In this document: positions 9,226 through 19,175 of the stretch, in pieces
Position numbering within the stretch: the first letter of the stretch is position 1
Layout of the letters: every line of letters starts with the position of its first letter
Assembly (NCBI RefSeq): GCF_022760995.1
Contig: NZ_JAKWJO010000006.1
Location: 246,040 to 310,039 of the forward strand
DNA length: 64,000 nt
From: Dyella sedimenti
Lineage (GTDB): Bacteria; Pseudomonadota; Gammaproteobacteria; Xanthomonadales; Rhodanobacteraceae
Direction of reading: 5' to 3'
Made by a program: the position numbers and the translations under genes
Notes under the pieces: generated by a model
What the model was told of the DNA's origin: nothing
The model's database searches: none
The model's input: the letters and a program-made list of their open reading frames with translations, nothing else

Positions 9226-9376
9226 GCGGTACCTTGGATTTCCGCCAGCGGGGCCGGCGTCCGGCGCGGAGTGTGCGCGTCCGAACCGTTATTGTCCAGT
9301 TCGGCGCAGTTCGGCGATGTTTGAAGGAGAAGTTAAGCGTTGACCGTGCGGTGACGTATGGCTGCGCAAAACAGCA

Positions 9377-9919
9377 TCAGGGCGCGGCCGGCGCCAGCCA
9401 CTCGCGCAGCCGGGCGGCGTCCAGGGCGCCGCGCCGGGTTGCCAGTATCCGGCCGTTGGCGTCCAGCAGCACGCTGAAGGGCAGCAGTTCGCCGACGTTT
9501 CCCAGTTGCAGGGAGGTGCTGGGGCTGTCGAGGCGGCCGATCAGGATGGGATAGTTCACCGGGCGGGCGGCCAGGAAGGTGCGTACGCGTTCGGGCTCGT
9601 CCATGGCGATGCCGATGACGATCGCCTGCTTTTCGCCGACGTTTGTCTGGGCTCGCACCAGCTCGGACATCTCCTTCAGGCAGGGTCCGCACCAGCTGGC
9701 CCAGAAGTTCAGCAGCACGCGCCGGCCCCGGTACTCGGACAGGTGGTGCTCCAGGCCATCCAGTCCGGGCAGGGCGAGATCGGGGGCGATATCGCCGATT
9801 TCGGCGACCTTCGTGCCCGGTGGTACCCGGGCCTGCCGGCTGGCGTGCTGCAGCCAGCCGCCCAGCGCGGCGACCAGCACGGCCAAACCGAGGATGGTCG
9901 CGGTGCCGCGGTTGATCAC
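9377..9919 (-). CDS. TlpA-like membrane-anchored thioredoxin, GTG start
   Basis: A roughly 180-residue periplasmic thiol oxidoreductase. An N-terminal membrane segment (TATILGLAVLVAALGGWL) is followed by an AhpC-TSA/TlpA fold with the active site NFWASWCGPCLKEM and a cis-Pro region near LLPFSVLLD. The GTG start overlaps the dsbD stop in the sequence GTGA, so translation is probably coupled. DsbD is the likely electron donor. It resembles CcmG/ResA-type reductases, but no cytochrome-maturation genes are nearby, so its target is open. Confidence 0.9.
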   Translation of the reverse strand: MINRGTATILGLAVLVAALGGWLQHASRQARVPPGTKVAEIGDIAPDLALPGLDGLEHHLSEYRGRRVLLNFWASWCGPCLKEMSELVRAQTNVGEKQAIVIGIAMDEPERVRTFLAARPVNYPILIGRLDSPSTSLQLGNVGELLPFSVLLDANGRILATRRGALDAARLREWLAPAAP

Positions 9920-12081
9920 GGGGTGCTGGCGACCGGCGTGCCCGCCGCCTTGGTCAGCGCCTCTTCCACTAGCGACGGGGTCAGCACGGTGGACAGCTTG
10001 TGGCCTTCGCCACCATCCCGGGGGAACACCACGTACAGCGGCACGCCAGGCGAGTGGTACTGCTGCAGGAAGGCGGTGATGGCCGGGTCCTCGTTGGTCC
10101 AGTCGCCCTTCATGTAGACCGCGCCGGTCTTCTTCAGCAGCGCATGGAAGGCATCGGTATTGAGCACGGTGTGCTCGTTGGCCTTGCAGGTGATGCACCA
10201 GTCGGCGGTCATGTCCACGAACACGGGCGTGCCGGCCTTGCGCAGCTCCGCCAGCCGGGCCGGGGTGAAGGCGACCGTGCCGTCGGCCGCGGCCACCGCC
10301 GCGGGCGTTTCCGCCGGCAGCCGGACCAGCGCATACAGGGGCACCAGGGTCAGCACCGCCAGCACGGCGACCAGGGCGCGGCTGCCCACGCCGCGCCAGC
10401 GGCTGCGCTCGAACCACCACAGGGTCATCGCCAGCAGCACGGCGGCGGCCAGCAGCAGGCCCACCGCGTCCGCGCCGCGCTGGTGCGCCAACACCCAGGC
10501 CAGCCAGGCGGCGGCCAGGTACATCGGGAAGGCCAGCACCTGCTTGAGCGTCTCCATCCAGGCGCCGGGCCGGGGCAGCAGGCGGGCCAGCGACGGCACC
10601 AGGCCCACCGCCAGGAACGGCAGCGCCAGGCCGATGCCCAGCGCCAGGAAGATCAGCAGCGCATGCAGCGCCGGGGCGGCCAGCGCGTAGGCCAGCGCCG
10701 TGCCCATGTAGGGGCCGGTGCAGGGACTGGCCACCACCACGGCGAGCACGCCGGTGAAGAAGTCGCCACGCAGGCCCTGCTTGCCGGCCAGCGAGCTGCC
10801 CACGTTGCCCAGCGAGGCGCCGAACTGCACCACGCCCGACATCGACAGGCCCACCGCCAGCATCACCAGCGACAGCGCCGCCACCAGCAGCGGGTTCTGC
10901 AACTGCACGCCCCAGGCGGCCTTGAGTGCCAGGATCGCCAGGCCCAGCACCACGAAGCTGAGCAGCACGCCGGCCGTGTACGCCAGCGCGTGGCCGCGCC
11001 GGCGCGCGGGGCTTTCGCCACTTTCGATCAGCGACACCGCCTTGATCGACAGCACCGGCAGCACGCAGGGCATCAGGTTGAGGACGAGGCCGCCAGCCAG
11101 CGCCAGCAGCAGGGCGTAGGCCAGGCCTACCTCGGCATCGCCGCCATGCGCGGGCGGCATCTCCGGGGCCGGCTCGGCCGCCGTGCCCGAGGTGGGCGCG
11201 GCGCCGGACAGCGAAACATCCAGCGCGCGGGTCATCAGCGGATAGCACAGGCCGCCGTCCTGGCAGCCCTGGAAGCTGGCCTCCAGCGCGATGGCGCTGC
11301 GTCCCGTGGTATCGCCCTGGATCGCCACCGGCAGCTCGACCTGGTCGAAATACACCGTAGTCTTGCCGAAGTGCGCGTCCTCGTGGGTCACGCCGGCCGG
11401 CCAACTGGGCGGGGCCAGCGACAGGCCATCGGCGTCCTTCAGGCGCAGCGCGGTCTGGTCGCGGTACAGGTAATAGCCCTTGGGCATGGTCCAGCGCAGC
11501 AGCAGGTGCTGGCGGTCGGTGGCCAGGGCTTCCAGGTGGAACGCCTGTTCCGCTGGCAGCGCGGCGCCGTCGCCGTTCCTGCCGGCGCCGAGCTTGCCCA
11601 GGGCGGCGCCCAGGGTGTCGCCGCCGGGCAGGGTCAGGTCGAGCTGCTCGGTATGCGGCGGATAGCAGATCTTCGGCTCCACCTCGTGGCAGCCCTGGTA
11701 CTGCACGCTGAGCTTGAGCCGGTTGGCGCCGGGGGCCAGCGTGTAGGGCACGCTGGCGTCGACGCCATGGTGGTAGGTCTCCACGTCGCCCAGGTACTCG
11801 TCGTGGTGCTTCTCGCCGTCGGGCAACTGCGCCTCGCCCAGGGTGACGCCGTCGCCCGCCTTGAACTTCATGCGGCCGCGGTAGAGGTAGTAGTCGGGCG
11901 CGATCACCCAGTGCAGTTTCACCACGCCGGGCGTGGACGTATCCGCGCTGAGCTTGTAGGCCTCGGTCACCGGCAGCAGGCCGTCAAGGTCGTCCTGCGC
12001 CAGGGTGGGCAGGGCGAGCGACAGCAGGCAGAGCAGGGTGGCGAGGCAGGCGGCCAGGCGGCCGGGACGGATCAGGCGCAT
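9916..12081 (-). CDS. dsbD: Thiol:disulfide interchange protein DsbD with two N-terminal alpha domains
   Basis: Moves electrons from cytoplasmic thioredoxin to periplasmic proteins. At 721 residues it exceeds E. coli DsbD (565) because the periplasmic alpha-like domain appears twice. The first copy has YQGCHEVEPKICYPP (about residue 130) and the second FQGCQDGGLCYPL (about residue 275), each with its Cys pair. The membrane beta domain has MPCVLPVLSIKA and SPCTGPYMG, holding its redox pair. The C-terminal gamma domain has DWCITCKANE. A signal peptide precedes LAQDDLDG. It is co-transcribed with the TlpA-like gene. Confidence 0.95.
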   Translation of the reverse strand: MRLIRPGRLAACLATLLCLLSLALPTLAQDDLDGLLPVTEAYKLSADTSTPGVVKLHWVIAPDYYLYRGRMKFKAGDGVTLGEAQLPDGEKHHDEYLGDVETYHHGVDASVPYTLAPGANRLKLSVQYQGCHEVEPKICYPPHTEQLDLTLPGGDTLGAALGKLGAGRNGDGAALPAEQAFHLEALATDRQHLLLRWTMPKGYYLYRDQTALRLKDADGLSLAPPSWPAGVTHEDAHFGKTTVYFDQVELPVAIQGDTTGRSAIALEASFQGCQDGGLCYPLMTRALDVSLSGAAPTSGTAAEPAPEMPPAHGGDAEVGLAYALLLALAGGLVLNLMPCVLPVLSIKAVSLIESGESPARRRGHALAYTAGVLLSFVVLGLAILALKAAWGVQLQNPLLVAALSLVMLAVGLSMSGVVQFGASLGNVGSSLAGKQGLRGDFFTGVLAVVVASPCTGPYMGTALAYALAAPALHALLIFLALGIGLALPFLAVGLVPSLARLLPRPGAWMETLKQVLAFPMYLAAAWLAWVLAHQRGADAVGLLLAAAVLLAMTLWWFERSRWRGVGSRALVAVLAVLTLVPLYALVRLPAETPAAVAAADGTVAFTPARLAELRKAGTPVFVDMTADWCITCKANEHTVLNTDAFHALLKKTGAVYMKGDWTNEDPAITAFLQQYHSPGVPLYVVFPRDGGEGHKLSTVLTPSLVEEALTKAAGTPVASTP

Positions 12082-12174
12082 TGCGGCTCCAGCGGAGAAG
12101 GGCCGGCACTGGGGAGGGCCGGCGAACGGGGATTATGGCTCAGCCAGTTGAGTGCCGTGATGGACCGCGATGGT

Positions 12175-13083
12175 TCAACGCCGTTCCGCGGCCACCCCGC
12201 CCGCTGGCGCCGGCATGCGCCCGCGGAGCAGCCCGGTGGTCAGCGCCACGCCCAGCAGGATCACCGCGCAGCCACCCGCCATGGCCAGGGTCACCGGCTC
12301 GCGCAGGAACAGCAGCCCCCACAGCACGCCGAACACCGGGATCAGGTACAGCACCGCCATGCTGCGCGCCGCGCCGATGCGTACCATCAGGCCGTAGAAC
12401 AGCACATAGGCGAGCGAGGTGCACAGCGCGGCCAGGCCCAACGCCGCCAGCCAGGCGGGCAGGCCCGGGGTTTTCGCCGGCCACAGCCACACGGTGAAGG
12501 GCAGCAGCATCACCGCGGCGGCGAGCTGGCTGCCGGTCGCCACGCTCAGCGGCGTCACGCCCCGCAGGCAGCGCTGCGAGTAATGCGCGCCGAAGGTGTA
12601 GCAGACATTGGCGCCCACGCAGGCCGCCATGGCCCAGCCCGAAGCCCGGTGGCCGCCGCCGAAGCCCACCGTGCCGGCCACCAGCCAGACCACGCCGGTC
12701 AGGCCGATCACCAGTCCGCTGGCGCGCATGGCGCTCAGCTTCTCGCCCAGCCACAGCCAGCCCGATAGCGCCACCAGCAGCGGCGCGATGGCATCGGAAA
12801 TGGCCGAGACGCCGGCCGGCAGGCTTTGCGCCGCGTACGAGAAGAGCACGAACGGCAGCGCGGAGTTGGCCAGGCCGATCACGGCGATATCGCGCCAGTG
12901 CGTGCGCATTTCCGCCAGCCGCGGGCGGGTCAGCAGCGGGATCGAGCAGACCGCCGCGCCGATGGCGCGCATGTCGGCCAGCGCCATGCCGCCGAATTCG
13001 TCGGCGCCCATGCGCATGAACAGGAACGAGGCGCCCCAGATGGCTCCCAGCAACAGCAGTGCGGCGATGTCGGAGGGTTTCAT
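12175..13083 (-). CDS. EamA/DMT-family inner-membrane transporter
   Basis: A 302-residue protein with two EamA repeats and about ten membrane segments. The first repeat starts LLLLGAIWGASFLFMRMGA and the second follows GWAMAACVGANVCYTFGA. The family exports amino acids, nucleobases or other metabolites. I began at MKPSDIAALLL; upstream residues are not hydrophobic and have no ribosome-binding support. There is a 93-base gap to dsbD. The substrate cannot be told from the sequence. Confidence 0.9.
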   Translation of the reverse strand: MKPSDIAALLLLGAIWGASFLFMRMGADEFGGMALADMRAIGAAVCSIPLLTRPRLAEMRTHWRDIAVIGLANSALPFVLFSYAAQSLPAGVSAISDAIAPLLVALSGWLWLGEKLSAMRASGLVIGLTGVVWLVAGTVGFGGGHRASGWAMAACVGANVCYTFGAHYSQRCLRGVTPLSVATGSQLAAAVMLLPFTVWLWPAKTPGLPAWLAALGLAALCTSLAYVLFYGLMVRIGAARSMAVLYLIPVFGVLWGLLFLREPVTLAMAGGCAVILLGVALTTGLLRGRMPAPAGGVAAERR

Positions 13084-13125
13084 GATGGTCTGGTCTTTAA
13101 TCTGTGGGAACCGCGAGCCTTTGCT

Positions 13126-13217
13126 CGTCATTCCGGCCAGCGCCGGAGTGACGGGGGGTAGGTAGGCACCTTAATCGGCTGCAGTGTCAGAACCTGTCAG
13201 CAGTCGCCGGAATGACG
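13126..13217. repeat. Inverted repeat of the CGTCATTCCGGC type
   Basis: CGTCATTCCGGC (13126-13137) is matched in inverted orientation by GCCGGAATGACG (13206-13217). Directly after the first arm comes CGCCGGAGTGACG, so the left side also forms a small imperfect hairpin alone. This motif is a common dispersed intergenic repeat in proteobacteria. Confidence 0.7.
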
Positions 13218-13247
13218 AAGGCGGGCTATCGGCAACGCAGCAATTAA

Positions 13248-13402
13248 TGTGGGAGCGCACCCTGTGCGCGACGGTGGCGGAGCGAGAGGTTGCAAGCCCG
13301 AAGGTCCGTCGCGGCATGCAAGCGGGCGACTGATAGCCAGACTTGGCACCCTCGCGACTCATCCCTAGTCGCTCGCAGTCGCGCACAGGGTGCGCTCCCA
13401 CA
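13248..13402. repeat. Widely spaced REP doublet between eamA-like gene and cutA
   Basis: The REP unit occurs at 13248-13272 and inverted at 13378-13402, with 105 bases between, the widest pair in the window. With the CGTCATTCC repeat beside it, this 334-base gap (13084-13417) contains only repeats and no gene that I can support. Confidence 0.88.
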
Positions 13403-13417
13403 CCTACACCCGTCGCG

Positions 13418-13735
13418 TCAACCTGGATCGCGCACCCAGTCCAGGTAGGGGGCGTGGCCGTCGACGACCGACACGGCGATCAATTCCGGCAACTCGTAGG
13501 GGTGCAGCGCCAGCACCCGCTCCTTCAGCGCGGCGAAGCGGGAGGCGGTGGTCTTGATAAGCAGCAGTTCCTCGCTGTCGGTCGTTACCTCGCCCTTCCA
13601 GCGATAGGTTGACTGCACGGCGGGAATGCGGTTCACGCAGGCGGCCAGGCCCTCGCCCACCAGCGCCCCGGCCAGGGCCTGCGCGCTGGCGGCGTCGGGG
13701 CAGGTGCAATAGCAGAGCAGGACGGTATCGGGCAT
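13418..13735 (-). CDS. cutA: Divalent-cation tolerance protein CutA
   Basis: A 105-residue protein of the CutA1 family: small, trimeric, PII-like in fold, linked to copper tolerance, of unclear biochemistry. It shows LLCYCTCPDAASAQALA near the start, ACVNRIPAVQSTYRWKGE and LIKTTASRFAALKERV, and the C-terminal PYLDWV. The start codon overlaps the stop of the aldolase gene (TGATG), so the two are translationally coupled, although no functional link between them is obvious. Confidence 0.96.
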   Translation of the reverse strand: MPDTVLLCYCTCPDAASAQALAGALVGEGLAACVNRIPAVQSTYRWKGEVTTDSEELLLIKTTASRFAALKERVLALHPYELPELIAVSVVDGHAPYLDWVRDPG

Positions 13736-14385
13736 CACGACCTCGGTGACATCAGTCCGTAGTTGGCGAATGTCGCGAGCACATCGGCGACTTCCCCGTC
13801 CGTCAGCAGCACCGGCCTGCCCACCTGCAGGGCCAGGGCGTAGTGTCGCGCCAGCGTCTCCACCTCCACCGCGCGCCACATGGCCTGGGCCAGGTCGCTG
13901 CCCACGGCGAGCATGCCGTGGTTGGCCATCAGGCAGGCCAGGCGGCCGTCCAGGGCCTCGAGCACGGCATCGGAGAGGGCCTGGGTGCCATAGGTGTGGT
14001 AGCCGGCGCAGCGGATCGAGTCGCCGCCGCCCACCGCGATCATGTAGTGGGCGGCGGGAATGTCCATGCGGCACATGGCCAGGGCGGTGGCATGGGGCGG
14101 GTGCACGTGGACCACGGCGGCCGCGTCCGGCCGGGCGGCGTAGATGTCGCGGTGGAAGCGCCATTCGCTGGAAGGGCGCAGGCGGTGCTCGTAGCGGCCC
14201 TGCATGTCCACTCGTACCAGGTCCTCCGCGCGCAATTCGTCGTAGGGCATCCCGCTGGGTGTGACCAGGAAACCGTCGCCGTGGCGGGCACTTAGATTGC
14301 CCGAGGTGCCTTGGCTCAGGCCCGAGGCGCCCAGTCGCCGCGCTTGGGCGAGGAGTTCGTCGCGCAATGCCTGCTCGTCGTTCAC
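13735..14385 (-). CDS. Class II aldolase, FucA-like
   Basis: A 216-residue zinc aldolase of the L-fuculose-phosphate aldolase type. It shows GLSQGTSGNLSAR (phosphate loop), LVTPSGMPYDEL, LRPSSEWRFHRDIY with the catalytic Glu, the zinc ligands HVHPPH and a later His in ANHGMLAVG, and a C-terminal NYGLMS like FucA. The closeness to FucA holds through most of the chain. The chosen GTG at 14385 gives an N-terminus matching the family and has AGAGGA upstream. No fucose genes are near, so the substrate may be another sugar phosphate. Confidence 0.85.
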   Translation of the reverse strand: MNDEQALRDELLAQARRLGASGLSQGTSGNLSARHGDGFLVTPSGMPYDELRAEDLVRVDMQGRYEHRLRPSSEWRFHRDIYAARPDAAAVVHVHPPHATALAMCRMDIPAAHYMIAVGGGDSIRCAGYHTYGTQALSDAVLEALDGRLACLMANHGMLAVGSDLAQAMWRAVEVETLARHYALALQVGRPVLLTDGEVADVLATFANYGLMSPRS

Positions 14386-14523
14386 GGGGTGCCGGGGTCC
14401 TCTGTGGCCGGATGGCGGCATGGTCACCGTTGTGCCACGCCAAGTCGATAGGTTGCCGTGCCCGGCCTTGAAAGCGTGCGGTCGCTCCCCCATTGGTGCC
14501 TCTAGCCATCGGAGCGGCACCTC

Positions 14524-14551
14524 TTGCAGGGGGGATTTGCGTCGCTAAAAT
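14524..14551 (+). promoter_or_regulatory. groESL sigma-70 promoter
   Basis: TTGCAG (14524-14529) and TAAAAT (14546-14551) are separated by 16 bases. The -10 directly abuts the CIRCE element, so bound HrcA would block RNA polymerase. No sigma-32 type promoter was evident in the short gap. Confidence 0.6.
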
Positions 14552-14577
14552 TGGCACTCACCTACTGGGAGTGCTAG
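14551..14577 (+). promoter_or_regulatory. CIRCE operator (HrcA binding site) upstream of groES
   Basis: TTGGCACTC-N9-GAGTGCTAG matches the CIRCE consensus TTAGCACTC-N9-GAGTGCTAA except for one base in each arm. CIRCE is bound by the heat-labile repressor HrcA, so groESL here is HrcA-controlled as in Xanthomonas. It lies 64 bases before the groES start. Confidence 0.95.
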
Positions 14578-14641
14578 CAATGCGCCACTCCGGGGTACCA
14601 CTTTTCGTTCCAACCCTACCAACCCAAGCTGGAGCCCATCC

Positions 14642-14935
14642 ATGAGCAAACTGCGTCCGCTGCACGATCGCGTCATCGTCAAGCGTCTCGAAGAAGAGCG
14701 CGTCTCCGCTGGCGGCATCGTCATTCCCGACAGCGCCACCGAGAAGCCGACCCGCGGCAAGGTCATCGCTGCCGGCGCCGGCCGCATCCTGGAGGACGGC
14801 AAGGTCCGTCCGATGTCGGTCAAGGAAGGCGACACCGTGCTGTTCGGCAAGTACGCCGGCCAGGAAATCAAGATCGACGGCGAAGAGCTGGTCTTCCTGA
14901 AGGAAGACGACATCGTGGCTGTTATTGAAGGCTGA
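14642..14935 (+). CDS. groES: Co-chaperonin GroES
   Basis: The 97-residue lid of the GroEL folding chamber. It shows [19 protein letters not shown], the mobile-loop region [20 protein letters not shown] and the C-terminal DDIVAVIE. The length is standard. It is first gene of the groESL operon, with GGAG before the start codon, and is regulated by the CIRCE element. Confidence 0.98.
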   Translation: MSKLRPLHDRVIVKRLEEERVSAGGIVIPDSATEKPTRGKVIAAGAGRILEDGKVRPMSVKEGDTVLFGKYAGQEIKIDGEELVFLKEDDIVAVIEG

Positions 14936-15019
14936 TTGGTCGGACGGGTGCTCGCGCGGCAAACCGCGCTTGGTAGCTGTCCCGTCGCCAGCGTTCCCAT
15001 TCCTATTCAATTTTTTTGA

Positions 15020-16675
<1,656 letters not shown>

Positions 16676-16705
16676 GTCCACGCCTTTCCAGGCAGGCAAC
16701 ACCGG

Positions 16706-16735
16706 AAAACCCCGCCTAGTGCGGGGTTTTCTTTT
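16706..16735 (+). terminator. groESL terminator
   Basis: AAAACCCCGC pairs with GCGGGGTTTT around a 5-base loop, followed by CTTTT: a textbook rho-independent terminator 30 bases after groEL. Confidence 0.93.
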
Positions 16736-16830
16736 GGGCGGCCTCCGGCCCGCTTGCCGGCACCATTGGACAAATTTTCCGGGCGGTTAAACCAAACCCG
16801 CCGGAGGCGGCACCCACGGCGCCAACAATT

Positions 16831-16849
16831 GAAAGTGATTCTCATTTGT
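16831..16849 (+). promoter_or_regulatory. Candidate Fur box ahead of the TonB receptor gene
   Basis: The 19 bases beginning GAAAGTGATTCTCATT match the Fur consensus GATAATGATAATCATTATC at 12 positions, including the central TGAT...TCATT. It lies 40 bases before the receptor start, which fits iron repression. Confidence 0.7.
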
Positions 16850-16888
16850 TTCTTGTGGAATCGCCTTCGCCCACGCCGAGGAAAACCC

Positions 16889-19093
16889 ATGTCGCCCATT
16901 CCCGTTCCTGCTGTCCCTCCCCGCACCGGATCCCACCTTCGCCCGCCGTATCGCCGTACCAGCCTGGCGCTCTGCCTCGCCGCCCTGCTGGCCGCGCCGG
17001 GGGCCTGGGCGCAGGACGCGGTGACGCTCAGCCCCATCGCCGTGCAGGGCGTCGTGCAGGACTCGCGGGTCGACAACCCCGGCCAGGTGGCCGACCTGGG
17101 CAAGACCGGCACGGCGCTGGGCGACCTGCCCGCCAGCGTGCAGGTGATTCCCCGCGCGCTGATGGCCGAGCAGGGCGCCAGCATGCTGCGCGACGTGATC
17201 GGCAACGCCAGCGGCATCAACGCGGGCGGCCAGGACGCCAAGGGCTACTTCGACCATTTCCTGATACGCGGCCTCAACGCCCAGATCTACAGCGACGGCT
17301 TTTCCGACGGCGACCAGCTCAGCGGCCTGTCGCACTCGCTCAACGGCGTGGAACGCGTGGAGATCCTGGAAGGGCCGGGCTCGGCCCTGTTCGGCAGCGG
17401 CGCGCCGGGAGGCACAATCAACATCGTGCACTACGCGCCGGTCTCCACCTTCCATGCCGGCGCGAGCCTGCAGGCGGGCTCGTTCGGCAGCGTCACCGGC
17501 AGCGGCTACGCCACCGGCCCCACTGGCGTCGCCGGCCTCGACTATCGCGTCGACGCCACGCTGTCCCACGCGGACGGCTTCCGCGACCTGGGCAGCCGCG
17601 ACAAGGAAATCCGCCCGGCGCTGCGCTGGCGCTGGGGCGACCACGTCACCGACTTCGCGCTCGATGCCCGCAACATCCACGAGACGCCCGACTCCTACGG
17701 CATCATCTATTTCGACGGCACGCCGCTGCGCGACGTCTCCCGCGACGCGAAGTATTCCTCGCCGTTCACCACCGCCCACTCGGACGTGGTGCGGCCGACC
17801 CTGGCCGATGCGTGGACGGTGAGCGACCTGCTGACCGTCAACAACCGGCTGTCCTACCTGCACCGCACGCTGGACGCGGTGGTCAACGGCGACAGTTCCA
17901 GCACCAAGGTCAGCGACGGCGAGGTGGTCAATCGCCAGCTGCGCCGGCAGGACGACCGCGACAATTCGCTGGACTACCAGCTCGAGCCGGTCTGGCACTT
18001 CGCCACGGGTTCGGTCCGCCACACCTTGCTGACCGGCTTCGAATACCAGCGCCAGACGCTGTCCACCCAGCGCGCCACCGCCGACCTGCCGGCGATTCCC
18101 GACGCCTTCGCGCCGGTGCCGCCGGAGACCTCGCTGGCCGGCGTGAACTTCCTGTGCGACGCCAAGCATTCCTGCGATGACGACCGACTGGCGGCGACCT
18201 ACTACGGCCTCTACGCTACCGACCAGGCCGACGTCACCGATGCACTCAAGCTCCGCGCCGGCGTGCGCCAGGACTGGTGGGACACCTCGCTCACCCCGCG
18301 TATCACCGTGCCGGGCCGCTTCGGCACCGACGGCAGGCCGCTGCTCGGCGGCGTCAAGGACACGCGCGACGACGCGCCGCTGAGCTGGAACGTGGGCGCG
18401 CTTTACAAGCTGTTCGCCTGGATGTTGCCCTACGTCGGCGTCTCCAGCAGTCACCTGGCCAACTTCAATTCCGAGAACACGCAGAACGGCGTGGGCGCGC
18501 CGGAATCCGCGCGGCAGTACGAGGCCGGCATCAAGTTCGCCTGGCTGGACGGGCGCATCGTGCTCGACACGGCGGCCTTCGACGTCAAGCGCGACCACGT
18601 CGCGGCAGCCACCACCATCGACGGCGTGGAGGCGGTGGTGTTCGACAGCCAGAAGACGCGCGGCACCGAGGCCTCGCTGGATGCCGCTCTCACCGGCCAA
18701 TGGCACCTGCTGGCCAACCTGACCCACCAGGACGCGGTCATTACCGACAACCCGCAGGGCATTGCGTCGGTGGGCCACCGGCCGCAGGGCGCGCCCGGCT
18801 TCCTGGGCAACCTGTGGACGACGTACCGCTTCGCCATCGCCGGCCTGCCGGGCTTCCGCGTCGGCGGCGGGGTGAACTACCAGGGCCACAGCTACAGCGA
18901 CCTGACCAACGCCAATGGCATCCCGTCGGCGGTGGTGCTCAACGCCCTGCTGGGCTACCAGGCCGCGTCGTGGGGCGTGGACCTCAACTTGCGCAACCTC
19001 GCCAACCGTCGCTACTTCGTGGCGGCCAACGGGGCCGGCGCCTTCGTGGGCGAGGCGCGCAGCGCCTTCGTCGGGGTGCATGCCGACTTCTGA
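16889..19093 (+). CDS. TonB-dependent siderophore receptor
   Basis: A 734-residue outer-membrane receptor that imports a ferric chelate using TonB energy. A signal peptide ends at AWAQ. A TonB box (TLSPIAV) follows, then the plug with LPASVQVIPRALMAEQG, RGLNAQIYSDGF and ERVEILEGPGSALFGSGAPG, then the 22-strand barrel ending in Phe (VGVHADF). The start was set at MSPIPVP, which has GAGGAAA upstream and leads into the signal peptide. It lacks the extra N-terminal signalling domain. Fur control is suggested by the upstream box. The ligand is unknown. Confidence 0.93.
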   Translation: MSPIPVPAVPPRTGSHLRPPYRRTSLALCLAALLAAPGAWAQDAVTLSPIAVQGVVQDSRVDNPGQVADLGKTGTALGDLPASVQVIPRALMAEQGASMLRDVIGNASGINAGGQDAKGYFDHFLIRGLNAQIYSDGFSDGDQLSGLSHSLNGVERVEILEGPGSALFGSGAPGGTINIVHYAPVSTFHAGASLQAGSFGSVTGSGYATGPTGVAGLDYRVDATLSHADGFRDLGSRDKEIRPALRWRWGDHVTDFALDARNIHETPDSYGIIYFDGTPLRDVSRDAKYSSPFTTAHSDVVRPTLADAWTVSDLLTVNNRLSYLHRTLDAVVNGDSSSTKVSDGEVVNRQLRRQDDRDNSLDYQLEPVWHFATGSVRHTLLTGFEYQRQTLSTQRATADLPAIPDAFAPVPPETSLAGVNFLCDAKHSCDDDRLAATYYGLYATDQADVTDALKLRAGVRQDWWDTSLTPRITVPGRFGTDGRPLLGGVKDTRDDAPLSWNVGALYKLFAWMLPYVGVSSSHLANFNSENTQNGVGAPESARQYEAGIKFAWLDGRIVLDTAAFDVKRDHVAAATTIDGVEAVVFDSQKTRGTEASLDAALTGQWHLLANLTHQDAVITDNPQGIASVGHRPQGAPGFLGNLWTTYRFAIAGLPGFRVGGGVNYQGHSYSDLTNANGIPSAVVLNALLGYQAASWGVDLNLRNLANRRYFVAANGAGAFVGEARSAFVGVHADF

Positions 19094-19175
19094 CCGATGC
19101 GTGGCGGGGCATTTCCGTTTTGACGGGCTCGGACGTCTTAAGTCTTGTCATAGCCACCAAGCGGGTCGCGCGAGC

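Noticed and set aside
10000..12768. 922-codon plus-strand frame opposite dsbD and the EamA gene
   Set aside because: It crosses the gap between two real genes without change and is Gln/Arg/His-rich, as expected for the reverse of GC-rich coding DNA.
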